Assembly (NCBI GenBank): GCA_963710645.1
Contig: CAVQBD010000001.1
Coordinates: 806,001-870,000 of the forward strand
Reading direction: 5' to 3'
Length of the DNA: 64,000 nt
Source: FEB-10 sp963710645
GTDB taxonomy: Bacteria; Acidobacteriota; Thermoanaerobaculia; Thermoanaerobaculales; Sulfomarinibacteraceae
Shown here: one piece after another, positions 1 through 7,131 of the stretch
Position numbering within the stretch: position 1 is the first letter of the stretch
Layout of the letters: each line of letters opens with the position of its first letter
Notes under the pieces: generated by a model
Seen by the model: only the letters and a program-made list of their open reading frames with translations
What the model was told of the DNA's origin: nothing
Databases searched by the model: none
Made by a program: the position numbers and the translations under genes

Positions 1-1
1 G

Positions 2-163
2 GAGCCGGGGCTGTGGTGCGCCTACGCCGGCGACGACAGCGTCCTGGCCAACGGCACCGGTGAGAGCCTGCTGTCGTCGGTGCCGATTTTCGGGCTGTCG
101 GAGTTGCTTCAGGAATCTCACGGAACCAGACAGTCCGCCGACGCGTTATCATCGGCGGGATGA
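2..163 (+). CDS. C-terminal 53 residues of an unidentified protein (partial)
   Basis: An open frame enters from the left edge and ends in TGA that overlaps the next gene's ATG in an ATGA arrangement, typical of coupled operon genes. The visible tail is mildly hydrophobic and Ser/Gly-rich, with no motif I can name. A -10-like TATCAT at 147-152 lies inside it, so the ABC operon may also start independently and this frame could be spurious. Confidence 0.4.
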   Translation, partial: EPGLWCAYAGDDSVLANGTGESLLSSVPIFGLSELLQESHGTRQSADALSSAG

Positions 164-1110
164 GCACTGCTCAACAATCTTCGACGCCGGTAATCGAGCT
201 GGACGGTCTGTCCGTCCAGCTCGGGGGCCGGCCGGTCCTTGTGGACCTGAACGCACGGCTGTCGGGTCGCGCCATCGGTCTGCTCGGACCAAACGGTGCC
301 GGCAAGACCACCTTGTTGCGGACCCTGCTCGATTTCTTCGAACCGGCGGCGGGCCAGGCGAAGGTGCTGGGACGGCCGATCTCCGGCAACGGCAAGGAGG
401 TCCGCAGCGAGATCGGCTATATGCCGGAGAACGATAGTTTCATCGCCAATCTCACAGCCATCCGCTTTGTGCGCTACATGGCGGAACTGAGCGGTCTTCC
501 GGCGGGCTCCGCCCTCGAACGGGCCCACGAGGCCCTGTTTTATGTCGGTCTCGGCGAGGCCAGGTATCGCAAGATCGGGACCTTCTCCACCGGCATGAAA
601 CAGATGGTGAAACTGGCCCAGGCCCTGGTGCACGGGCCTCGACTGCTGATGCTCGACGAGCCCACCAACGGTCTCGATCCACCGGCGCGGAAGCGGATGT
701 TGGATCTGGTGCGCGAGATCCGCGACCGCGGCGAAACCAACATTCTGCTGTCGTCCCATCTGCTCGGCGATGTGGAGGCGGTGTGCGATGAGGTCATCAT
801 TCTGAAGAACGGCCGCATGGCCGCCTGCTGCGACCTGGAGCAGGAGCGGCGCGCCAACCGTTCCTTCGTGGAAATCGAACTGGTGAACCCGCAGCCCGAG
901 TTTGCGGCGGCCCTGGCGGCTGCGGGGTGCGAGATGGGAATCCAAGACGATCGTCGCTTCAAGATGGTCATGCCGTCTGAAATGACGGTGCGGACAATCT
1001 ACGAGGCGGCGGACCGCCATGATGCGGTCATCCGCCGCCTCGACTGCAAGCGCGACAGCCTGCAGGACATCTTCCTGCGAGCCATGGAGGTCGGCAATGG
1101 CGGTGTATGA
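160..1110 (+). CDS. ABC transporter ATP-binding protein (ABC-2 export type)
   Basis: 316-residue ATPase that would power an ABC-2 type exporter at the inner membrane. Walker A GPNGAGKTT lies near residues 43-51, the ABC signature is the variant STGMKQ, and Walker B with the D-loop reads LLMLDEPTNGLDP. After the nucleotide-binding domain there is about 90 residues of C-terminal extension, as in many CcmA/NatA-like ATPases. It overlaps the following permease by 14 bp and is the first gene of a four-gene ATPase-permease-ATPase-permease operon. Substrate is unknown: lipids, peptides or Na+ are all possible for this family. A TATCAT hexamer 7 nt before the ATG suggests a leaderless start. Confidence 0.9.
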   Translation: MSTAQQSSTPVIELDGLSVQLGGRPVLVDLNARLSGRAIGLLGPNGAGKTTLLRTLLDFFEPAAGQAKVLGRPISGNGKEVRSEIGYMPENDSFIANLTAIRFVRYMAELSGLPAGSALERAHEALFYVGLGEARYRKIGTFSTGMKQMVKLAQALVHGPRLLMLDEPTNGLDPPARKRMLDLVREIRDRGETNILLSSHLLGDVEAVCDEVIILKNGRMAACCDLEQERRANRSFVEIELVNPQPEFAAALAAAGCEMGIQDDRRFKMVMPSEMTVRTIYEAADRHDAVIRRLDCKRDSLQDIFLRAMEVGNGGV

Positions 1111-1957
1111 GCGCTTGTGGCGCCGTTACACCGGCGAGTTGACGCCCATCCGCAAGCGATTCCTGGTGATCACCAAGTACGGGCTCGGCGAGGCCTTCTC
1201 GTCCAGAATCTTCACCGCCTTTTATGCGGCCTGCTTCCTGCCGTCGTTAGCCGGGCTCTTCCTGGTCTATCTCAGCCACAATCTGGGCCTGCTCGAGCAG
1301 ATCGGGATCACCGAAGAACTCATGGGCGGTCTGACCATGACCTTTTTCCAGTACCTGTTCATGTGGCAGGCGTTGCCGGCGTTCTTCGTCATGGTCATTC
1401 TCGCGCCGGGGCTGGTGGCGCCGGACCTGGCCAACAACGCCCTGCCGCTGTATCTCAGTCGGCCCATCAACCGGGTGGACTACGTGCTCGGCAAAATGGC
1501 CGTCCTCTTTCTCCTGGTGTCGCCGCCGACCTGGATGATGGGGTTGGCGATCTTCGGCCTCCAGGCCTACGAGGAAGGCGGCGGCTGGGGCACGGACAAC
1601 TGGCGGATCGCCGTGGCCTACCTGATGGGACACCTGGTGTGGATTCTGGTGATTTCGCTGCTGGCCCTGGCGATCTCCGCCTGGGTGCGCTTCAAGCCCG
1701 CGGCTGTGGGGACGCTGTTCGCCTTGATTTTCATACTCAGCGGCTTTGCCGAGGCCTTCAACGGAATTACCGGGACCGCCTACGGCGATCTCTTCCACCT
1801 GACTTCGGCCATCGCCAGCGTCGTCTTGGGTCTTTTCGGAGCGCCCACACCCAGTGAACTGCCGGTCGTGGCCAACTGGTTCACCCTCGGATCTGTGGCG
1901 CTGATCAGTATCTGGCTCTTGAATCGCAAACTCCGCGCACACGAGGTCATCCGATGA
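1097..1957 (+). CDS. ABC-2 type permease subunit
   Basis: Integral membrane protein of 286 residues with about six hydrophobic segments, including stretches near the start (FYAACFLPSLAGLFLVYL) and the end, as expected of ABC-2 permeases. I chose the ATG at 1097 because GGAGG sits 5 nt upstream and the protein then begins with a basic cytoplasmic segment (MAVYERLWRRYTGEL). The frame is open upstream to 1019, but that extension is Ser/Arg-rich out-of-frame reading of the ATPase gene. It ends in ATGA overlapping the second ATPase. It presumably pairs with one of the two ATPases in this operon. Confidence 0.85.
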   Translation: MAVYERLWRRYTGELTPIRKRFLVITKYGLGEAFSSRIFTAFYAACFLPSLAGLFLVYLSHNLGLLEQIGITEELMGGLTMTFFQYLFMWQALPAFFVMVILAPGLVAPDLANNALPLYLSRPINRVDYVLGKMAVLFLLVSPPTWMMGLAIFGLQAYEEGGGWGTDNWRIAVAYLMGHLVWILVISLLALAISAWVRFKPAAVGTLFALIFILSGFAEAFNGITGTAYGDLFHLTSAIASVVLGLFGAPTPSELPVVANWFTLGSVALISIWLLNRKLRAHEVIR

Positions 1958-2898
1958 CCGGTGGCCAGATCGTATTCCGCAATGTGTCGAAGTTCTACGG
2001 CGAGGTGCTCGGCGTCAACCGGGTCAACCTCGAGCTCAAACCGGGGCTCACGGGACTTGTGGGACCCAATGGATCAGGCAAGAGCACCTTGATGCACCTG
2101 ATGACAGGCCTGCTGTGGCCCACCAAAGGTGAGATCTCGGTGTTGGGCATCCCGCCGAACCGGCCGGAGGAGCTCTTTCGGACGGTGGGCTACTGCACCC
2201 AATACGACTCTTTTCCCGCCGGCGCTACCGGTGCCGGTTTTCTGCGCCAGACCCTGGCGCTCTACGGAATGGACCGTGGCCAGGCCGACGCTCGCTCCTG
2301 GGAGGTCCTCGAGCAGGTGGGTCTCACCGATGCCGCGCGACGCAAGATCGCCGGTTACTCCAAGGGCATGCGGCAGCGGATCAAATTGGCCCAGGCCCTG
2401 TGCCACAGTCCCCGCGTGATGGTGTTGGACGAGCCGCTCAACGGCCTGGATCCCATGGGACGCGCCGAGATGATCCAACTTTTCCGGGAGGTGGCCGACG
2501 AGGGTCGCTTTGTGATCGTGTCCAGCCACATCCTGCACGAGGTGGATCTGATCTCCGACGCGGTGGTGATGATCCACGGCGGAACAGTGGTCGCCGAGGG
2601 CGGCATCCGGGAGGTCCGAGCCGAGATCAAGAGCCAGCCCATCCAGGTGCTGATCCGCTGCGATCGTCCGCACTCGGTGGCGGGTCGGCTCTTCGAACTC
2701 GAACATGTGGTGGAGGTCCGCATCCTCGACGACGGCGAAGGATTGATGGTGTCCACCGACGATTCGCGCGCATTCTTCGCGAGTCTCACCGCCATCATCC
2801 TCGAAACCGGGGTCACGGTGGAGACCGTCATGCCCGCCGACGAGAGTGTGCACGCGGTGTATGACTATCTGATCGGTCAGCCTGGAGGCACGACGTGA
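1954..2898 (+). CDS. ABC transporter ATP-binding protein (second ATPase of operon)
   Basis: 314-residue ABC ATPase with Walker A GPNGSGKST, signature YSKGMRQ and Walker B VMVLDEPLNGLDP, all intact. The C-terminal ~80 residues form a regulatory or dimerisation extension. It starts by 4-bp overlap with the preceding permease (ATGA) and ends by overlap with the next permease (GTGA), so the four genes are translationally coupled. Two distinct ATPases with two distinct permeases suggest either a heteromeric exporter or two related ones made together. The signature motif departs from LSGGQ in the same way in both ATPases, which is common in ABC-2 exporters. Confidence 0.9.
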   Translation: MTGGQIVFRNVSKFYGEVLGVNRVNLELKPGLTGLVGPNGSGKSTLMHLMTGLLWPTKGEISVLGIPPNRPEELFRTVGYCTQYDSFPAGATGAGFLRQTLALYGMDRGQADARSWEVLEQVGLTDAARRKIAGYSKGMRQRIKLAQALCHSPRVMVLDEPLNGLDPMGRAEMIQLFREVADEGRFVIVSSHILHEVDLISDAVVMIHGGTVVAEGGIREVRAEIKSQPIQVLIRCDRPHSVAGRLFELEHVVEVRILDDGEGLMVSTDDSRAFFASLTAIILETGVTVETVMPADESVHAVYDYLIGQPGGTT

Positions 2899-3719
2899 GC
2901 GGCCGGGAGGGCCTCGCTCTGAGGCGTCGCCAGGCGATGGTCATCGCCCGCATCGAGGTGGGCCGGTCCATATTCAGCCGACGGGTTTTGGCGGTGATCC
3001 TCCTGGTGGGTATGCCGTTGTCGCTGGCCTTGCTCCGCGCCCTTTTCATGCCCGAGAGTCGCCGTGCCGACATCTCCCACACCACGGCGGACTTCGCCCA
3101 GATGTTCTACTTCTTCGACCTCAGGTTCGTCGTCTTTTTTGCCTGCGCGGTGCTCTTTGTCAAGCTCTTCCGTGGGGAGATCCTGGAGCGCAGCCTCCAC
3201 TACAGCCTGATGGCGCCGGTCCGCCGCGAGGTGCTCGTGGTGGGCAAGTACCTGGGCGGTCTGGTCTCGTCGTGGATACTGTTGCTGGGCGCAACGGCTG
3301 TCACCTACGTCCTGTTCTATCTCGCTCACGGCTCGGCCGGCATGCGGCATCTGACTTCGGCCGCCGGGATGGGCCAGTTTGCCGGATACCTCGGGGTGGT
3401 GGCGTTGGCCTGTGCCGCCTACGGCGCCCTGTTCCTGCTCGCCGGGCTGTACTTCAAAAACCCCATGGTTCCAGCTGTGATCTTCCTGGGCTGGGAGGTG
3501 GCCACCCCGTTCCTGCCGGCGGCCCTCAAGGCGATCAGTATCGTGCACTATTTGGGATCCCTGCTCCCGGTGCCTCCGGTGATGGGCCCTCTGGCCATGC
3601 TGGCCCAGCCGGTGTCGCCGTGGCTGGCTATCTTGGGTTTGCTGGCCTCGATCGCGGTGTTGCTCGGCCTGGCGGTGCGCAAGGCGAAGCGCCTCGAAGT
3701 CACATACTCCGCGGACTGA
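2895..3719 (+). CDS. ABC-2 type permease subunit (second permease)
   Basis: 274-residue membrane protein with about six hydrophobic helices (for example VLAVILLVGMPLSLALL and AILGLLASIAVLLGLAV) and a basic C-terminus (VRKAKRLE). The GTG start at 2895 overlaps the ATPase stop codon; an internal ATG at 2937 (MVIARIEVG) is an alternative. It is the last gene of the ABC operon. Its TGA stop forms the first bases of an AT-rich repeat (TGAATTC), so the intergenic element begins exactly at the end of this gene. Confidence 0.82.
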   Translation: MSGREGLALRRRQAMVIARIEVGRSIFSRRVLAVILLVGMPLSLALLRALFMPESRRADISHTTADFAQMFYFFDLRFVVFFACAVLFVKLFRGEILERSLHYSLMAPVRREVLVVGKYLGGLVSSWILLLGATAVTYVLFYLAHGSAGMRHLTSAAGMGQFAGYLGVVALACAAYGALFLLAGLYFKNPMVPAVIFLGWEVATPFLPAALKAISIVHYLGSLLPVPPVMGPLAMLAQPVSPWLAILGLLASIAVLLGLAVRKAKRLEVTYSAD

Positions 3720-3836
3720 ATTCTCAATTTTGAATTCTTAATTATGAATTGAGCCCCTCCCACCCGGAGGGCGCGTTGATCGGGCGCGCCGGGTGGGCGG
3801 CAATTCAGAATTGAGAACTGAGAATTCAAAATTCGG
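3719..3836. repeat. Composite inverted repeat: AATT-type heptamers plus G/C-rich core
   Basis: The left arm holds AT-rich 7-mers (3719-3751) followed by a C-rich core with CCCACCCGG. The right arm mirrors this with CCGGGTGGGCGGC (3788-3800) followed by units of the AATTCAG/AATTGAG type. The whole block can fold back on itself. It joins two convergent genes: the permease stop lies in the left arm and the last codons and stop of murB lie in the right arm. It may act as a bidirectional terminator; it belongs to the repeat family seen throughout the window. Confidence 0.8.
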
Positions 3837-4935
3837 AAGCGTCGTGAAGCGGGTTGGTTGTGTCGAAGCCGAGGAAGACAGGCTCGGGCTCAAGGACGAC
3901 CCCGAAGCGCCTGCGAACTCCGTCCTGAATCTCCCGCGCCAGGGCGAGGAGTTCTGATGCGGTGCCCCCGCCGAAGTTCACCAGCGCGAGGCTGTGGTGT
4001 GAAGACAGGCCCACATTCCCCCTGCGAAGGCCCTTTTCGAATCCGGCCTTTTCGATCAGCCAGCCTGCGGGGATTTTGACCCCGTCGGCCGTCGGGAACA
4101 ATGGCGGGCTTTTGGCGATGCCGGTCCGGCGGATGCGGCGCCTCAGTTCGTCTGCAGCCGTCTGCGCCAGGATCGGGTTCTTGAAGAACGAGCCGGCGCT
4201 GCGGTGGTTGGGGTCGTCGGGATCGATGACCATGGACTTGGAACGGCGCAGCTCGAGGACCGCCTCGCGGACCTGAGCGAGACTGGGATCCGATGATCGT
4301 GAATCGATCAGGCGGGCCAACTCGGGATAGCGGACGCACGGGGCGCCCCCAGCGGCCAACCTGAAGCTCACCGAAAGCACGATGAATCGGTCGGGCTCCC
4401 GCCGCATTCTGCTGGTGCGGTAGCCGAGTCCCAGTTCCAAAACGCCCACGTCCCGGACCCCGGTCGTCGTCCGATCCAGAAGACGGACCGACTCCAGGAC
4501 CTCGCCCACTTCCGCGCCGTAGGCTCCCACGTTCTGGATGGGCGTCGCACCGGCTGTGCCGGGAATGCCGGACAGACATTCCAGGCCGGCCAGGTCTTGC
4601 TCCACCGCGATGGCCACGGTCGTGTCCCACTCCTCCCCTGCCGCCACCGTCATGACGGCGCTATCGCCATCGCGTCGGACCTCCACTCCCCCTGTCGCGA
4701 TCTGAACCACCAGACCCTGGACCCCCTCATCCGCCACCACCACGTTGCTGCCGCCGCCGAGCACCGTGACCTGAAGCGCGCGGTCACCGGCCCATTTCAG
4801 AGCGTCCACCAGCGTGTCATCGTTGTCCGCGACCGCGAACCACTGAGCCGCGCCACCCAACTCCATGGTTGTCATCGGCGCCAGGGGCTCCTCTTGGCGC
4901 AGATCGATGGGTGTGGCGTGAGGATCGGACGTCAT
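3826..4935 (-). CDS. murB: UDP-N-acetylenolpyruvoylglucosamine reductase
   Basis: Cytoplasmic flavoenzyme that reduces UDP-GlcNAc-enolpyruvate to UDP-MurNAc with NADPH in peptidoglycan synthesis. Family motifs are all visible: the FAD-binding GGGSNVVV, the block IPGTAGATPIQNVGAYG, the catalytic Ser loop SAGSFFKNP, IPAGWLIEKAGFEKG with NVGLSSHHSLALVN, and the C-terminal catalytic Glu region EPEPVFLG. Length 369 is within the range for MurB. It stands alone on the minus strand, convergent with the ABC operon. Its last residues (EF) and stop codon are supplied by the AATT-type repeat. The ATG lies 6 nt after a -10-like hexamer with no clear ribosome binding site, so a leaderless mRNA is likely. 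Confidence 0.96.
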   Translation of the reverse strand: MTSDPHATPIDLRQEEPLAPMTTMELGGAAQWFAVADNDDTLVDALKWAGDRALQVTVLGGGSNVVVADEGVQGLVVQIATGGVEVRRDGDSAVMTVAAGEEWDTTVAIAVEQDLAGLECLSGIPGTAGATPIQNVGAYGAEVGEVLESVRLLDRTTTGVRDVGVLELGLGYRTSRMRREPDRFIVLSVSFRLAAGGAPCVRYPELARLIDSRSSDPSLAQVREAVLELRRSKSMVIDPDDPNHRSAGSFFKNPILAQTAADELRRRIRRTGIAKSPPLFPTADGVKIPAGWLIEKAGFEKGLRRGNVGLSSHHSLALVNFGGGTASELLALAREIQDGVRRRFGVVLEPEPVFLGFDTTNPLHDASEF

Positions 4936-4941
4936 GGGAAC

Positions 4942-4970
4942 AGTGTGACGCAGGGAGACGGTGGAGACAA
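4942..4970 (-). promoter_or_regulatory. Putative murB promoter, leaderless arrangement
   Basis: On the minus strand TTGTCT (4965-4970) and CACACT (4942-4947) are separated by 17 bp, and the murB ATG follows 6 nt after the -10. The match to sigma-70 boxes is partial, but the spacing is ideal and recurs at other genes here. Confidence 0.45.
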
Positions 4971-5199
4971 GATGATGCGAGATTCAAGATGCAAGATTCA
5001 AGATGCAAGATTCAAGATGCAAGATGCGAGACTTGTCACGGCGTAGCCGCAGGTGGAGCCGGATCCCCCGTCCGCTCAGGATCGATCGTAGAACGAAGAA
5101 CGAAGAACGAAGATCGAAAAACCCCCGCCCGCCCGGGAGCAAGGAGCAGGGAGCAGGGAGCAAGGAACAAGAAGCAGCCCCCACTCAGCCGAAAGGCCG

Positions 5200-5224
5200 T
5201 TGTAGCGCAGCCGTCCCGGCTGCA
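5200..5224. repeat. Dispersed GCAGCCG palindrome (copy 1 of 3)
   Basis: TTGTAGCGCAGCCG followed by TCCCGGCTGC forms a hairpin, CAGCCG pairing with CGGCTG. Close relatives lie at 12296-12320 and 18663-18687 in the opposite orientation, each next to a heptamer array. It looks like an intergenic palindromic repeat; its function is unknown. Confidence 0.65.
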
Positions 5225-5280
5225 TCCCTTGACTGTTACCCCTCCGGGACGATCCCTCGGGATGACGGCCCACCCGCCCA

Positions 5281-5313
5281 GATCCTTCGTCGCCTGCGGC
5301 TCCTCAGGATGAC
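5281..5313. repeat. Intergenic palindrome of the GATCCTTCGTCG...CAGGATGAC type
   Basis: The stretch starts GATCCTTCGTCGCC and ends CTCCTCAGGATGAC, with ATCCT/AGGAT ends. I recognise this as resembling a palindromic repeat seen between genes in many environmental genomes; only one copy is present here, so that assignment rests on recall. Confidence 0.4.
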
Positions 5314-5468
5314 ATAAGAAGGGACAACCCAGTCCACCCGGGGCGACCTCGAGCTGGGGGGCCCGATCATTTGCCGAGCATCCAGCATCCAGCATCCAGC
5401 ATCCAGCATCCAGCATCTGGGTGGGCGGCGGATCCCATGTCTTCCTTCAATGCTAAAGTCCTCCCACC

Positions 5469-6992
5469 GTGAAACGCTTGGCCGACTTCATCCACGACGC
5501 CTTCCACAGCCCCGAGACCCGGGTCTACCGCGTCGTCCAGACCGCCATCGGGATCTTGGTCGCATTCTCGATCCTGCTCTTTGCCGCCGACCTTGCCATG
5601 GAGCCGAACGATCCCCTCCACGATGTGGTGCGGCGGGCGGACTACCTGGTGTTAATCATCTTCGCCATCGAGTTGGTGCTGCGGGTTCTGTCCTACAGAC
5701 CTCCCCAGGTCGGGATTTTCAAACACCGCTATTCCCGCCAGATCATCCCCAACATCACCGGCCGAATCCACTACATGCTGACCCCGATGATGCTGGTGGA
5801 TCTCCTGACCGTGCTGGCGCTCTACCCGGCACTCCGTGGACTGCGGGCGGTGCGGCTGCTGCGGCTGGTTCGCACCAGCAAGGTCTTTCGTTATTCGTAT
5901 CCGTTCAGGGGCCTGTTCAACGCCTTTGCGGACAACCGGTTGTTGTTTCTCTTCGCCCTTTTGATGGTGGCCACCGCCACCTGTCTTGGTGGACTGACCA
6001 TGTACCTCATCGAGGGGCCGCACCAAGGGGCTCAGCACAACCCCCAGATCGGTGACCTGGGCGACGGGCTCTGGTGGGCGTTGGTGACCATGACCACCGT
6101 CGGCTACGGCGACATCACACCGATTCGTCCCATGGGCCGGGTGGTGGGCGGGATCATGATGGTCACCGGCATGTTCACCCTGGCCCTGTTTGCGGGCATC
6201 GTCAGCCAGACCCTGCTGCGTGCCGTCTTGACCATTCGGGAGGAGCAGTTCCGCATGAGTGCCTACGCCAACCACGTCGTCGTCTGCGGCTACGATCCGG
6301 GATCGAGCATGCTGCTCGGCTGTCTCTTAGACGAGATCGACACCACCCACTCGAAGATCGTCCTTTTCGCCGAGGGCGAACGTCCAATGGGGATCCCGCC
6401 GGAGTTTGCCTGGGTCAGCGGTGATCCCACCAAAGAGAGTGAACTGGACAAGGTGCGGATCTCCCACGCCGACTCGGCCATCGTGGTGGGCTCTCGCGAG
6501 GTCGTTCCGCAGCAGGCCGATGCCCGTTCGATCCTGACCATTTTTACCATTCGATCACACCTGGACCGGAGCGGGGTCGCCGCGCAGCGGATCCGGCCCT
6601 TGCACGTGGTGGCCGAAATCCTCGATACCGAAAATGTGGAACACGCCCTGTCCGCCGGTGCCGACGAGGTCATCGAGACGACCCATCTGGGTTTCTCGCT
6701 GCTCGCCCACTCGGTGGCTCAGCCGGGAACGGCGGCCATCTTGTCAAGCGTGGCGGCGGCGCGGTCGGTGAACATCTACGTCGGCGCCATACCCGAAGAC
6801 GTTGCCCTGCCGGGTGACTTCTGCACTGTTGCCGGCGCGGTCAAACACCAGACTGGCGCCCTGGCCATCGGCGTCCGCAATCGTGCGTCTGGCTCGGACA
6901 CGATCAACCCACCGGACGATCTTCAGGTGGGGTCCCATCACGAGCTGATCTACCTGGCGGAATCGGCCATATTGAGTGATCCCAAGGAATAG
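5469..6992 (+). CDS. Potassium channel-like ion channel with C-terminal RCK/TrkA-N-type domain
   Basis: 507-residue membrane channel. The N-terminal half has voltage-gated-channel-like helices, including an S4-like segment rich in arginine (LRGLRAVRLLRLVRTSKVFR). The pore loop carries the K+ selectivity filter TVGYGD at residues 210-215. The cytoplasmic half begins VVVCGYDPGS, a Rossmann-type start resembling RCK domains that gate channels with nucleotide or cation binding, and later has SAGADEVIETTHLG, typical of such channels. It starts with GTG. It stands between a repeat-filled gap and the M1 peptidase gene, probably as its own unit. Confidence 0.88.
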   Translation: MKRLADFIHDAFHSPETRVYRVVQTAIGILVAFSILLFAADLAMEPNDPLHDVVRRADYLVLIIFAIELVLRVLSYRPPQVGIFKHRYSRQIIPNITGRIHYMLTPMMLVDLLTVLALYPALRGLRAVRLLRLVRTSKVFRYSYPFRGLFNAFADNRLLFLFALLMVATATCLGGLTMYLIEGPHQGAQHNPQIGDLGDGLWWALVTMTTVGYGDITPIRPMGRVVGGIMMVTGMFTLALFAGIVSQTLLRAVLTIREEQFRMSAYANHVVVCGYDPGSSMLLGCLLDEIDTTHSKIVLFAEGERPMGIPPEFAWVSGDPTKESELDKVRISHADSAIVVGSREVVPQQADARSILTIFTIRSHLDRSGVAAQRIRPLHVVAEILDTENVEHALSAGADEVIETTHLGFSLLAHSVAQPGTAAILSSVAAARSVNIYVGAIPEDVALPGDFCTVAGAVKHQTGALAIGVRNRASGSDTINPPDDLQVGSHHELIYLAESAILSDPKE

Positions 6993-7075
6993 GTGGAGTA
7001 TTCGGGGCACGGCGACACTCTCCGAAACAATTCCTGTTTGCTTCTGTTTACACCCTAGTTGCAGATAGCCGGTGG

Positions 7076-7112
7076 ATGTCGGCGTGCCGACATGGCTTGA
7101 AAGCTGTACAAT
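7076..7112 (+). promoter_or_regulatory. Promoter with palindromic operator-like site for the M1 peptidase
   Basis: A -10 hexamer TACAAT is at 7107-7112. The -35 position expected with 17-bp spacing falls inside a perfect palindrome, ATGTCGGC-GT-GCCGACAT (7076-7093). That is a plausible site for a dimeric regulator. The gene start at 7132 has its own GGAGG. Confidence 0.5.
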
Positions 7113-7131
7113 CCTTGGCCCTGGAGGACCT

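Larger units (their letters stand above)
4972..5431. repeat. Repeat-filled gap with four different heptamer arrays
   Basis: The 533-bp gap between murB and the channel gene has no convincing gene. It holds, in order: AAGATGC/AAGATTC units (about 4972-5033), GAACGAA units (5090-5119), a C-rich core AACCCCCGCCCGCCCGGG, GAGCAGG/GAGCAAG units (5134-5178), CCCCCAC, then other dispersed repeats, and finally CCAGCAT units (about 5374-5417) running into CTGGGTGGGCGGCGG. Every array has a 7-bp period although the unit sequences are unrelated. Confidence 0.85.
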
